Shown here one piece after another: positions 1-9,125 of a stretch of 64,000 nucleotides of DNA. The notes beneath the pieces were generated by a model, which made no database searches, was not told the DNA's origin, and saw only the letters and a list, made by a program, of their open reading frames with translations. The position numbers were made by a program, and so were the translations under genes. How positions within the stretch are numbered: position 1 is the stretch's first letter; each line of letters begins with the position of its first letter. Source of the stretch: Aurantiacibacter atlanticus (GTDB taxonomy: Bacteria; Pseudomonadota; Alphaproteobacteria; Sphingomonadales; Sphingomonadaceae); the NCBI RefSeq assembly GCF_001077815.2, contig NZ_CP011310.1, positions 124,001 to 188,000 on the forward strand, given 5' to 3'.

Positions 1-790
1 AAGACGCAATGTAGCTCGCGTGATGGTCGAGGTGAGTCACGGGAAGACCAAGTTCTGCGCCGAGAATTGCCGAGGACAGTTCGGCTACGAGTTCTTCGGC
101 TGCATAAGCCTCGCTGCCAAAGCGGTTCTTCAGATCGCGATCGAGCCGCGACGAGTGCCCCGTCCAATGCGAAAGCTCATGTGCAAGCGTTGCATAGTAC
201 TGCTCGTATGCGTCGAAGAGGTCGCTTGGCGGCATTGTGACCCGATCACGAACCGGCTCGTAGTAGGCTTCGCAGCCGTGGTGGCGAAGATCAGCCCCGA
301 TAGACCCGAAGAAGCAATCGAGCCTTTCCTGCCGTCCTTCCGGCTTTACGGGCGCGAGCAGCGGTTGCGGATAGTACATTTGCGGCAGGCCATCGCACTG
401 ATCGGCATTAAAAACGGAGTAAGCCTTAAGGACGCGGCGCGTTTCAGTGTCATCTTGGCCGCTGGGACCTTCGACCTCCTTTTCGTAGGTCTTGTAGAAG
501 ATCGCGATGGTCGACTTCTCGCCTTTGCGAACCTGCCCGCCAAGCTTGTGGCATTGGCGATATGTCATCCAATAAGGTGAGGAATAGCCAGATGCATCAG
601 CGATCATCCAAAGCCAGAAGGTGTTCATGCCCTGATAGGGCGTTCCACACGCACGAAGAGGGCGGGAGACTGGTAGTCCTCGCCATGGCTTGACCCAGGG
701 CTTGGTGCCCTGTTCGAGCTTCTCGATGATTGTGGCTGTTATCCGCTGTGCGGGAGACTGCGACGAGGCTGAGCGCTTGAATTTCGGCAT
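1..790 (-). CDS. ArdC-type antirestriction / ssDNA-binding zincin protein (3' end cut by window edge)
   Basis: The minus strand is open from the ATG at 790 to the window edge, giving 263 visible residues without a stop. The start follows a good ribosome binding site (CAGGAGATCTTCC). The first ~130 residues match the ArdC N-terminal domain (DUF1738): TKPWVKPWRG near residue 34, PYQGMN near 60, then a TYRQCHKLGGQVRKGEK stretch. A zinc-metallopeptidase signature HELSH falls at about residues 204-208, followed by an acidic helix with AEELVAELSSA. ArdC proteins of plasmids and conjugative elements bind single-stranded DNA and protect incoming DNA from host restriction; that role here is inferred from the family. 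The usual length is about 300 residues, so roughly 40 are missing. The position at the edge of the tRNA-Leu element fits transfer cargo. The 186-residue plus-strand frame over it is a shadow. Confidence 0.85.
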   Translation of the reverse strand, partial: MPKFKRSASSQSPAQRITATIIEKLEQGTKPWVKPWRGLPVSRPLRACGTPYQGMNTFWLWMIADASGYSSPYWMTYRQCHKLGGQVRKGEKSTIAIFYKTYEKEVEGPSGQDDTETRRVLKAYSVFNADQCDGLPQMYYPQPLLAPVKPEGRQERLDCFFGSIGADLRHHGCEAYYEPVRDRVTMPPSDLFDAYEQYYATLAHELSHWTGHSSRLDRDLKNRFGSEAYAAEELVAELSSAILGAELGLPVTHLDHHASYIAS

Positions 791-1046
791 GGAAGATCTC
801 CTGAATGCCGGGACGAAATTGTCCCAGAGCACTCAGAAAGAGCCCACTTTCCTCTCTATCATTGGTCGGCTTTGCGCCCCAATTCCAGTCGCTTGGCTTA
901 TTGGCTCGTTGCTCCAAAAGCTGACACTTACGCGTCGCGAGCGTTGCTCGAAATGCGGCAAGCGACCGCATAGGATCGGGCCGGCGCTGGATGATTGAAC
1001 CTCAATGCGATAGCAGTGCCGCTACGTGAAAAAGGTGACGTCAGCG

Positions 1047-1781
1047 ATGTGGTTATTCAGAAAAAAGAAGAAGCAAATTCACGGCTTCATCGGTGCGTCG
1101 GGTCTAACCGATTGGTGGTTGACCGAATTCGACGATGGCGAGCGCGAGCATATCCTAGCGACGTTTCAGCCTATGGGCGCGAGCGATGGAGGAAGGATGC
1201 TGATCGAAGGGAAAAATAGCGGCGGCGTTAGCAATCCCAGTCAGCTACTCTCTACATTAGCAACTTGGTTCAAGCATGAGACAGACCGCACCATTGGGTT
1301 CCGAATAATCGACAAAGCTGAGGAGCTGCTTGCCGTCTCAGAGAAGGTTCTGACGAAACACTTCACATATCAGGCGAAGGCTATGGTCTACTACAGATGG
1401 CGAGACACAGATAGCTTCGCTCTTGAACGAGCTGAGACAGCCTGCCGAGATCAGATTCAGCTCGCGCCTTTGGCTGCTGAGGCTTTCCTCGCACCCGCAA
1501 AAAAACCATTTATCGAGATCAGGTGGGGCAAAGACAGCAGGGAAAAGGCGCAGCGAAAGATCGACCTCGTCCAGAGGGGTGAGGCGACGTTTGACAGGTA
1601 TTCGCCAGACACGTTGCCGTCGCACCATGGCTACAAGCAGCTTGCTATCATCCTTGAGAAGCGCGGCGATTTTGTTGCCGCAGGTGCCCTATCCGAGCAA
1701 GCAAGAGAACAGGGGTGGAAAGGTGATTGGGACGCGAGGATTGCACGGCTAAACAAAAGGATCGCCAAGCTTTCCAACTGA
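1047..1781 (+). CDS. Hypothetical protein, 244 aa
   Basis: I do not recognise the family. The ATG at 1047 is preferred over the upstream GTG at 1026 because AAAGGTGA lies about 8 bases before it. The product begins with a basic patch (WLFRKKKKQIHGF), is soluble in character, and has a helix-rich middle and C-terminal part (residues ~80-240) that could be a degenerate helical repeat. No catalytic motif or membrane segment is visible. It ends only 5 bp from the convergent stop of the next gene, so the two genes face each other at their 3' ends. It belongs to the accessory element. The frame is solid, the function unknown. Confidence 0.6.
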   Translation: MWLFRKKKKQIHGFIGASGLTDWWLTEFDDGEREHILATFQPMGASDGGRMLIEGKNSGGVSNPSQLLSTLATWFKHETDRTIGFRIIDKAEELLAVSEKVLTKHFTYQAKAMVYYRWRDTDSFALERAETACRDQIQLAPLAAEAFLAPAKKPFIEIRWGKDSREKAQRKIDLVQRGEATFDRYSPDTLPSHHGYKQLAIILEKRGDFVAAGALSEQAREQGWKGDWDARIARLNKRIAKLSN

Positions 1782-1786
1782 CGCCA

Positions 1787-2635
1787 TCATGCATCAGTTT
1801 GACAGCCGGCGCTGCCCTCTCGGTGGACTTGCATCAACCGCCACTGCACGTAATTTCTATGGCGGCAGGAATGGCATGAGAATGAGCCAACCTCGTCGTG
1901 CTTCATATCAAGGAAGAAGCGCCAGGGCATATGGTTAGCGGCGCTGCACGCCTCGCAGTTCACGGGGACAGTCACCTGCTCGAAGCCGAAGCCGTCGGCT
2001 TCCCGCGCAACCTTCCACGTCTGCTTGCATTCTGGGTTCAGACAGTGGACGTGCTGCCCGTCGCGCAAGAGACCTACGCGCCGTTTGTTCAATTCGCCGC
2101 ACGAGCATTCGAACTTCACTTCCTCTCCGAGGCCGGAGAATGTCATAGTCCCCTTGGCGAGCCTCCGAAGTTCTGACTGCACCTCCTCCACCTTCGCACG
2201 GATGCGCGCCCGATCACCGTATGCCGGTATCGCATCATTGCGGTGTTCGGGCAGGTGGGCGTGAAGCGCTAGCTTGGCCAGCGCGTTCCACAGCTTTGCA
2301 ATCTTCTTCGGGTTGAAGCCGATTTCTGTCCCGACCTCCACATACTCCTCATCTTCCACCTTCACACCGGGGCGGACTGGGGACTTGCTGATACTGAGGG
2401 TGAGAGTCTTGCCGAGATGCTCGTCCACCTCTTTGATGAGCGTGTTGACCACGGAACCGGGCTGCCAGCGCCGAAGCTGCTTGTGGGAAATGTAATCATG
2501 CCGCTGGCGGAGTCGGTCGTAGCATACCCGTTCAAGTGCCAGCCGAGCCTCCAAGGCAGCATAGGTCACGCTCTGGTCGGTGTCCTTATCCAGCAGCGCG
2601 TCGATACGCTCGATGACCGGGTCCAAGTTGATCAT
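1787..2635 (-). CDS. Hypothetical protein with two C-terminal four-cysteine zinc sites, 282 aa
   Basis: The N-terminal ~170 residues are charged and helical. The C-terminal ~105 residues hold two sets of four cysteines: C177, C179, C198, C203 and C227, C230, C254, C257. Both have the spacing of zinc ribbons (CxC or CxxC knuckles 18-24 residues apart). This suggests a structural zinc module binding nucleic acid or protein, but no family name comes to mind. No clear Shine-Dalgarno precedes the ATG at 2635. It converges with the preceding hypothetical gene and is followed upstream by about 550 bp without a gene. Function unknown; the zinc sites are seen, the binding role is inference. Confidence 0.6.
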   Translation of the reverse strand: MINLDPVIERIDALLDKDTDQSVTYAALEARLALERVCYDRLRQRHDYISHKQLRRWQPGSVVNTLIKEVDEHLGKTLTLSISKSPVRPGVKVEDEEYVEVGTEIGFNPKKIAKLWNALAKLALHAHLPEHRNDAIPAYGDRARIRAKVEEVQSELRRLAKGTMTFSGLGEEVKFECSCGELNKRRVGLLRDGQHVHCLNPECKQTWKVAREADGFGFEQVTVPVNCEACSAANHMPWRFFLDMKHDEVGSFSCHSCRHRNYVQWRLMQVHREGSAGCQTDA

Positions 2636-3186
2636 TGTTCAATTCTGACATCGTTCGATCGGACTGTCACCGGGCAGATATGTGATGTGCGACCGATTAA
2701 GAAACAGCTCTTGGACGGCGGCTTTTGCCGATTTGCCACCGAAAGCTGACTGTCTCCTCCTGGCCCAGAAGTCGCCGCTTAAAGCTTGCGGTTCAAGCGT
2801 CCGCAACTGGGTCCTTAGTGGAACGACAGCATATCGGTCCGAGCGTGCTAAGAACGGTCAGTCCGCTTCCGGCCCAAAAGTCGACGGAAAGCAACGCGCC
2901 CCATTGTCGGGCATTAATCGAATCAGCGTCAATTCCCCAAAGCTGGCATTTCGCGTGCCGCATCATTCGATCCATGTTGCATCAGTTGACATGCACTTTG
3001 TCAAAGAGCCTCTTGAAAACGAGGTATTGTGTCGATTTGAAAAAGAGATGCCGCGTCAAAAATCTTTAGATTATCACTTGTCGCGCCGCTGCCTACGCTG
3101 AATAACTGAGACTAGGTCACGCAAGCGGATTGATTTGTGGGCGCGGATCACCGACCTCAGGTGACGACAGGGAATTAGGGGATAGG
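2636..3186. other. 551-bp intergenic region with a decayed-looking repeat
   Basis: No convincing gene on either strand; the open frames here have no family resemblance and no ribosome binding sites. A short motif occurs twice, TGGCCCAGAAGTCG at about 2762 and CGGCCCAAAAGTCG at about 2868, which could be remnants of a decayed sequence. The stretch from about 2985 to 3186 must hold the promoter of the nuclease/ATPase pair that follows; a TTGACA hexamer lies near 2986, but no good -10 partner is evident at the right distance. Confidence 0.35.
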
Positions 3187-4299
3187 GTGTTTCGTTTTAT
3201 TCACACCGCCGACTGGCAATTAGGAAAGCCCTATGCTTGGGCTGAACCCGAAGTGCGCAGCGCCCTCACGGACGCGCGTTTTGATGCCATCGACACAATC
3301 GGGCAGATGGCAAGTGAGCATTCGGCAACGCATGTCCTCGTCGCAGGTGACGTCTTCGACACCGAAGGACCAGACCCGCGAACGATCGTCCAGGCTCTTT
3401 CTCGAATGGAGCGGCATCCATGCCGTTGGTGGCTTTTACCCGGAAATCACGACTTCGTCAGAGCGGGAGGTTTATGGGACCGGATTGAAGCGCGTCTACC
3501 GGGCAACGTAAGCTTGATACCGGAGGCTCGGCCAAGTGAACTCGACGACGGAGTTTGGCTGCTGCCAGCACCACTGGTTCATCGCCACCAGAATGACGAT
3601 CCGACCGAGTCCTTCAATACAATGGAAACCCCCGGGGCAATCCTACGCATAGGACTGGCGCATGGGTCGATCGTAGATTTTGGTGCTCAAGGCGAGACAA
3701 AGAACCAGATCGCTCCCGATCGCGCCGCACGCTCCGGGCTCGACTATCTCGCACTTGGTGACTGGCACGGCTTACTGCAGGTAAATTCCCGCACATGGTA
3801 TTCAGGAACGCCAGAGGTTGACCGGTTTCAGCGCGATGAACCTGGCAAAGCGCTGCTTGTCGAACTCGAACAAGGTGCTGAACCGATCGTCACCGAACTC
3901 CGGACTGGCAAGTATCAGTGGTTGAAGCGCGATTGGCGCGTGGACGATTTCGCCGGATTTGAAGCGGAACGCGCGCAGCTTCTTGACGCGTGCGATCCTG
4001 CCGCAACGCTTGTTCGAATGACGCTGACCGGCATCACGTCACTAACCGACCGCGTCGCCATGCTGAGTGCGCTCGAGGACGATCTCGCGCACAGGTTCCG
4101 CTATTTCTCCTATTCGGCGACTGACCTTGTAGCGAAGCCCAGCGACGACGATTTGGCAGCATTCGCCGCCGAAGGGATATTGGGAGCAGCAGCATCGACG
4201 CTCAATGCTCGTATCCAGGAGGATGGGCCGGAAAGCCTGATCGCGCGACGAGCGCTTGAACGGCTTTTTGTCGAACACGCGAAGGTAATCGGCTCATGA
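3187..4299 (+). CDS. Mre11/SbcD-like DNA exonuclease (metallophosphoesterase, YhaO type)
   Basis: A calcineurin-like phosphoesterase of 370 residues. The phosphodiesterase motifs run in order: HTADWQLG at residues 6-13, GDVFD at 54-58, GNHD at 86-89, GLAHGS at 156-161 and GDWHG at 191-195. In the first motif a glutamine stands where classical SbcD has the metal-binding histidine (DWQ, not DWH); I recall the same change in YhaO-like relatives. The GTG at 3187 is chosen because AGGGGATAGG precedes it and it begins at the conserved FRFIHTADW; an in-frame start at 3130 would add 19 unconserved residues. The stop overlaps the ATG of the next gene (ATGA), so the pair is translationally coupled. Such pairs act on DNA ends in repair; a defense role is possible given the mobile context, but this is inference. 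Confidence 0.85.
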   Translation: MFRFIHTADWQLGKPYAWAEPEVRSALTDARFDAIDTIGQMASEHSATHVLVAGDVFDTEGPDPRTIVQALSRMERHPCRWWLLPGNHDFVRAGGLWDRIEARLPGNVSLIPEARPSELDDGVWLLPAPLVHRHQNDDPTESFNTMETPGAILRIGLAHGSIVDFGAQGETKNQIAPDRAARSGLDYLALGDWHGLLQVNSRTWYSGTPEVDRFQRDEPGKALLVELEQGAEPIVTELRTGKYQWLKRDWRVDDFAGFEAERAQLLDACDPAATLVRMTLTGITSLTDRVAMLSALEDDLAHRFRYFSYSATDLVAKPSDDDLAAFAAEGILGAAASTLNARIQEDGPESLIARRALERLFVEHAKVIGS

Positions 4300-6923
4300 G
4301 CATGCAACTCGAACGCATCGTCGCGACCAACTTCCGGAAGTTTCGCGATCCCATGGTCGTCGAGGGTCTCGGGAGTGGTCTCAACGTTGTAATCGAACCC
4401 AATGAAACCGGCAAATCGACATTGCTCGAAGCCCTTCGTGCTGGCCTCTTCGTTCGGCACGGGACGAAGAGCCAGCTTGCGCAATCCTTCATGCCTTTCG
4501 GCGAAAACGTAGCGCCCGAGGTCGAAATTGAATTTCAGATCGACGGAGAGCGTTGGCACGTCGCCAAGAAATTCCTCAAATCGCCAGTACTTGAAGTCCG
4601 TGGGCCGAAAGGACGCACTTCAGGCGATGCGGCGGAAGAACAATTACAGGCTTTGCTGGGATTCGAGCGCAGCACGAGCCGTGACGCCGATCTGGACTCA
4701 TATGGTGCCTTGGGCTTGCTTTGGGTCGGACAAGGTGATGCGCTTTCCGTAAGAGCACCGGGCGAAATCGTGCGCAATAGCATACGCTCGACCTTGGAAG
4801 CGGAAGTTGGCTCGATCATGGGTGGAGCGACGCACGATGCTGTCCGTGCCGCCGTCGACAAGCAATTCGCGGACAACTGGACACCCGGCGGTTCGATTGG
4901 CGGCCGACAAAAATCGGCGCGCGATGCTGCGCAAACGGCGCGAGATGCAGCGGATCAGGCCGCATCTGATCTCGCGGCGCTGGAACGTTCATTCGCGGAG
5001 CTTGCCGACAAACAAGCGCGTATGAAGGTTTTGAAACGTGAATTGGCGGACGAGCGCGATGTGCAAGCGCGTGCCGACCTCGTGAAGTCTCTCGAAACGG
5101 CTCGGGCAGCCACCCTGATGCTCGGCCAGCGCAAAGCGGAACGCTCGGCGGCGCAGGCAGATGCAGACGCACTTGGCGAGTTCGCCGAACGCCATAAGAA
5201 CGCTCTGAAAGTGAAAACGGAAGCCACTGATGCATTAGCCGATGCAAATACAAAACGGGCCAAGGTCGAGGCGGAAGTCGCGGATGCGAAAGAAAAGGAG
5301 GAGAGCGCGAGGCAGGCGCTGTCATCAGCCCGCGATGTCCGCGCAGTCGATAAATCTGCGTTAGCCGATGCTCGGCTCCTCGCCACCGCCGCTTCTCGAC
5401 ATTTGGCGATTGCTGACGCGAAAAGACGACATGAAAAGCTCGTAGAGCTAGAGACAGAGCTTGCACACGCAAGAAAGATCGAAGCGAGTGGCATCGATCC
5501 GCAGACGATGAAGTCGCTGGAATCCCTCGAACGGAACGTCGCAACCGCCTCTGCCGAGCTATCTGCTGGCTCCACCACCATCGAACTGGTGGGCGAAGCG
5601 CCACACATCACTGTCGATGGGAATGAATTTGGCGACGGTCCGCGCACGATCGTCCAGGAGACTAGGATTGTTCTGGGCGGCGGAGCCGAACTGGTTGTCA
5701 AACCGCCGCGCGGCACCGCGAGTGCGCGGGCTAGTTTGGACGATTTGAACGCGCGGCTAGAATCGGAGCTATCTCAACTTGGCGCTGCGAATGTTTCTGA
5801 AGCGCGGGCGCGCGTTGACGCTGCTCGCGATGCGAAAGCGAGTGTTGCTGCGCTCGATGCTCGGATCGAAGCGATTACCCCTGCAGCGCCGACGCTAGAC
5901 CTCGGCGCCGGGGCTGACGCCTTAAGGAAATTTGTCGCGACAATCGCCGACAGCGACACAGCAGCATCTTCTACAATTCCCGATATCGTCGAATTGGAGA
6001 AGCATCTAGAAGATGCTGAGGAAGGTCTCGCGACCGCCGATGGCACTCATCAGGCCGCCCTTGAAGCCTTGCGAAAGGCTGAAGAGAAGCACCGCCCACT
6101 CGCCACAGCAGAAACCTCGGCACGTTCCACTCTCGCTAGCGCCACGCAGCAGATCGCTACAATTGAAGCAGACCCGCGCTTCGCAAACTTGGAGGCGGAC
6201 CTGCTCGACGCGCGCAAAAAAGCGGCCGGTGCGGATGTCGCATGGCATAAGGCTCAAGAGAACGCAGGTTCTCTCGATCCCGACGCCATAGAGCGGCAAA
6301 TAGAGAAGATCGACAAGCGCGCGGAGTCCGCCCGAACGCAAGCCACCGAACTTCAGTTGGAGATCGCGAGGCTCGAAGCCACGATTGAAACCGAGGGCGG
6401 AAAGGGGCTCGCCGAAGCAGCAGCAAGGGCAGAGGAAGAGGCGGAGGCTGCGCAGAGGTCATTCGATCGCTTAAGCGAAGAAGCTGCAACGGTGAAACTG
6501 TTGCGCGGCGCGCTCGAGGACGCGCGTCTGGAAACCTCCCAGACTTACGTTGGGCCAATCGCGCGTCGGGCAAAGCGCCATATTGAGAGGCTTCTTCCCG
6601 GATGTGACCTGTCGTTCACAGAAGATCTCCAGCTGCATTCGATCACTAGAGCAGGAACCGAGGAAGGATGTTCCAACCTATCCCGCGGAACGCAGGAGCA
6701 ACTCGCCGTCCTAACCCGGTTGGCCTTCGCCGATATGCTTCTCGAGAAGGGACGACCGGTATCTTTGATCCTCGATGACCCGCTGGTCTATTCCGACGAT
6801 TCTAGACTGGACCTGATGAGTGATATTCTGACCGAAGCTGCGGAGCGGATGCAAGTAATCCTTCTCACGTGCCGGGAGCGAGCTTTTCGCCACCTTGGCG
6901 GCACGCACATCGCAATTGGTTGA
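4296..6923 (+). CDS. SbcC/RecF/YhaN-like coiled-coil AAA ATPase
   Basis: An 875-residue SMC-like ATPase, partner of the preceding nuclease. Walker A is EPNETGKST (residues 34-42), the ABC signature is LSRGTQEQ (795-802) and Walker B is LILDDPL (824-830), so both ATPase halves are present. Between them lie two long Ala/Glu/Lys-rich coiled-coil stretches (roughly 200-410 and 570-760). There is no obvious CxxC zinc hook between them; instead a Gly-rich segment sits near 420-500. It is shorter than E. coli SbcC (about 1,050) and close to YhaN. A large minus-strand frame over 4,816-5,604 is an artefact of the GC-rich coiled coil. The gene converges on the broken OLD nuclease gene. Confidence 0.85.
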   Translation: MSMQLERIVATNFRKFRDPMVVEGLGSGLNVVIEPNETGKSTLLEALRAGLFVRHGTKSQLAQSFMPFGENVAPEVEIEFQIDGERWHVAKKFLKSPVLEVRGPKGRTSGDAAEEQLQALLGFERSTSRDADLDSYGALGLLWVGQGDALSVRAPGEIVRNSIRSTLEAEVGSIMGGATHDAVRAAVDKQFADNWTPGGSIGGRQKSARDAAQTARDAADQAASDLAALERSFAELADKQARMKVLKRELADERDVQARADLVKSLETARAATLMLGQRKAERSAAQADADALGEFAERHKNALKVKTEATDALADANTKRAKVEAEVADAKEKEESARQALSSARDVRAVDKSALADARLLATAASRHLAIADAKRRHEKLVELETELAHARKIEASGIDPQTMKSLESLERNVATASAELSAGSTTIELVGEAPHITVDGNEFGDGPRTIVQETRIVLGGGAELVVKPPRGTASARASLDDLNARLESELSQLGAANVSEARARVDAARDAKASVAALDARIEAITPAAPTLDLGAGADALRKFVATIADSDTAASSTIPDIVELEKHLEDAEEGLATADGTHQAALEALRKAEEKHRPLATAETSARSTLASATQQIATIEADPRFANLEADLLDARKKAAGADVAWHKAQENAGSLDPDAIERQIEKIDKRAESARTQATELQLEIARLEATIETEGGKGLAEAAARAEEEAEAAQRSFDRLSEEAATVKLLRGALEDARLETSQTYVGPIARRAKRHIERLLPGCDLSFTEDLQLHSITRAGTEEGCSNLSRGTQEQLAVLTRLAFADMLLEKGRPVSLILDDPLVYSDDSRLDLMSDILTEAAERMQVILLTCRERAFRHLGGTHIAIG

Positions 6924-7018
6924 AGGAAGCGTTGACGACAGACACGACTGTAACACTCAGCACTCGGACTTAGCAGATCTGTTTGAGAAGCGGACACTGA
7001 CTTTCTCAGCCTGCGAAA

Positions 7019-8464
7019 CTAGAGATTTTGACCTGTGAGATGCGTCCAAGCCCGTTGGACAATGGAATTGAGAGTAGCCGACTCTCTTCCGTTTTCTCTC
7101 GCTAGCGAAAGAGTTTGGAACATCACTTCGGGGATCTTTTGAGTCTCCCCGTTCGCGGGCAGTTCAAGAGGCTCACACGCTGCCTGGAGATGTTGCTGAA
7201 GGTCGGCTTCTCCGATCTCCTCCTGCAAAGTGCGCTCCAACGAATCTTGGAAGTGCGCATAGTTTAAGTTGACCGCGGTTTCTGTGGGAGCCCCTTCTAG
7301 GTTTCCCGCTGGATTGCAAAGCCGCGCGAGCGCTAGATTCGTCGCTGGGCGAGCGTTGTTTGCGTTCTTGTGCCCATCACAATCCCAGATCGTGTAGACT
7401 GGCACGCCGAGTTCCGAGAAAACAACGTAGGGTCGGTCTAAATTCTCTTTACCCTCGGCTGACAACACAGCGATGCCCGCAGATGCGAAATTCACCCCTA
7501 ATATACGCGCCGTTGCTTCGAGAGCAGCTTTGTCACTCCTTCCTTCGACGAGGATCACACCTTGGGCGAAATATCCCTCACTCAATTCTGCACCGAGAAT
7601 ATGCAGACGAGGCATCAAGGTTGCGCCAGTGAATGTGCCAGGCTCTTTCTGCCAAGCTGCTTCTAGACGTGTTGCGGCTGTATCGAGCGAGAGTGATTGT
7701 AGATCGCAGATTTTGAAATCACATTCTTCGACCGCAATTTTTCGAGCTAAGCGTATCTCGTCTGCATGGCCGAGCGACACGAAGAACGGTGAGTGCGTTG
7801 CAAATAGAATTTGCGTCTGCGCATCGGCACCCGGCAATGTGCCGTTGCTCAAGCTTCGCAAAACCTCCGCTAAATGACGTTGCTTTGTGGGATGCTGATA
7901 GAGTTCAGGTTCTTCAATCGCCAAGATGAGCTGCGCAACTGGCGCCTGTTCACCGTCAGGCACCTGCTCTTCCACCTCATTGCCGGCGAGGACGGTCGAG
8001 CGAGCTAAATGTTGGAGGATTGTGAAAATAAAGGCGCGTTGCAGACCATGTCCTTGGCGATCGACCGGCGCTCCGAAACCATCATCGGATAGTTCAACAT
8101 CTGCCATCGGGAGTGGGACGGGAAACTCATCCACCGCTCGCCAATCCATGCCCACTGCTGCGTCCTCATAGAGATTTCGCAGATCACGGGTGAGGTTCTC
8201 CGCGAGAACACCAAGTTCTGGCATATTCTCAGGTGACACCAGCTCCTGATAGCGCTCTGTCATCTCTTGCTTGAACGCTTGGATTTCTTGGCGTTGTTGG
8301 ATCGCACTTCTGACGAGCAACTCAAGAAGCTGGCCAACCGCAGAACTCTTCCCGTCAGTCGCATCTACGGCAGCGTCCCGAACGGCCGAGACGAATACGA
8401 AGCTGGTATGCCGCTGCAAGGCTCCTCTACTAGCATTTTGGAACCCGAAAAACTGACCATCATC
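7019..8464 (-). pseudogene. OLD-family ATPase/nuclease, 3' part of a gene split by an IS5-family element
   Basis: This is the C-terminal ~480 residues of an overcoming-lysogenization-defect (OLD) family protein. It keeps the second half of the ABC ATPase (LILAIEEPELYQHPTKQR as Walker B, then FATHSPFF) and a Toprim nuclease domain (GVILVEGRSDKAALEATA, then TIWDCDGHKNA). The frame continues upstream of the TTG at 8419 without a stop through residues DDGQFFGFQNASRGA to the insertion point at 8464/8465. Joining this to the N-terminal part at 9908-10429 and dropping the IS and one TA copy gives exactly 656 codons. The reading becomes ALELHL-DDGQFF. The 3' part has no proper start of its own, so the enzyme is almost certainly inactive. 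OLD proteins are nucleases of phage defense and DNA repair. Confidence 0.85.
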
Positions 8465-8466
8465 TA

Positions 8467-8483
8467 GGTTTCGTGGACAAAGG
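8467..8483 (+). repeat. Left terminal inverted repeat of the IS5-family element
   Basis: Sequence GGTTTCGTGGACAAAGG, matching the right end (9891-9907) at 16 of 17 positions in inverted orientation. It is preceded by the TA target duplication at 8465-8466. Confidence 0.85.
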
Positions 8484-8548
8484 TTGCATACCAGCCATCT
8501 GTTGGTAAGTGAGGGAATTGAACAATTAATTTCTGTGGAGACAATCGA

Positions 8549-9040
8549 GTGCGTGGAGCATATTTGCTGATAGCTTTTTCGGCGGCGCTGGCAGCATGCG
8601 GGCAGTCAACCGATCAAACGGCATCTTCAAATGGCGCGGAACAAGCTCAGAATCGGTCGGCACCGGCTGCGGGCGAGAGCAATGGCGATTGGTCATCACT
8701 CAGCGAATATGTCGGTCAACATCCCGTGGATAGCAAATTTTACGACGAAAGCCCGATAGCGCCGCAACTCAGGAACCTTCTGGGAGACAAGCTGAACGTG
8801 CTGATGCAGAACAGCGACACAGCCGCCCCCTTGCAACGCGATGGCGAAGTTTTCTTCACGTCGGGCAACAAGGATAATGAGGGGGGTAGCGACGCATTCT
8901 ATCTGCTCGTCGATCCGTCAGCCAAGGCTGTCGAGGTCGGCCTTTGGGAAAACGGCGAGTTGACCGTTTATAAGACCCCGGGTTCCGACATTCCGAAACC
9001 GCAAGATATCCAGACGACAATATCGAACACGGAGATGTAG
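8549..9040 (+). CDS. Putative lipoprotein, passenger of the IS5-family element
   Basis: A 163-residue protein starting at a GTG preceded by TGGAG about 8 bases upstream. The N-terminus is a short hydrophobic stretch ending in LAAC-G, a lipobox with Cys17 as the lipid-modified residue; a Ser/Ala/Gln-rich linker follows to about residue 50. The remaining ~110 residues form a soluble domain with alternating hydrophobic positions ([29 protein letters not shown]) like a small beta-rich fold. I do not recognise the family. It lies wholly inside the IS ends, before the transposase in the same direction, so it moves with the element. It should be an envelope protein; what it does is unknown. Confidence 0.7.
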   Translation: MRGAYLLIAFSAALAACGQSTDQTASSNGAEQAQNRSAPAAGESNGDWSSLSEYVGQHPVDSKFYDESPIAPQLRNLLGDKLNVLMQNSDTAAPLQRDGEVFFTSGNKDNEGGSDAFYLLVDPSAKAVEVGLWENGELTVYKTPGSDIPKPQDIQTTISNTEM

Positions 9041-9125
9041 ACGTCGCTGTCGAGCGGCAGGAACGAAGAGCAATCCTTGACGCGTAACTCATCCGCTGAT
9101 TCAAGACTATCTTTTGGAGGCAGTC

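Noticed and set aside
20..580. Plus-strand 186-codon frame at the window start
   Set aside because: It is the shadow of the ArdC-type gene on the other strand, which has a conserved N-terminal domain and an HELSH motif.
2682..3101. Plus-strand frames in the 551-bp gap before the nuclease gene
   Set aside because: No ribosome binding site, no family resemblance, composition unlike neighbours.
4816..5604. Minus-strand 262-codon frame inside the YhaN-like gene
   Set aside because: Arg/Pro/Ser-rich nonsense opposite a coiled-coil coding region; no start signal or motif.
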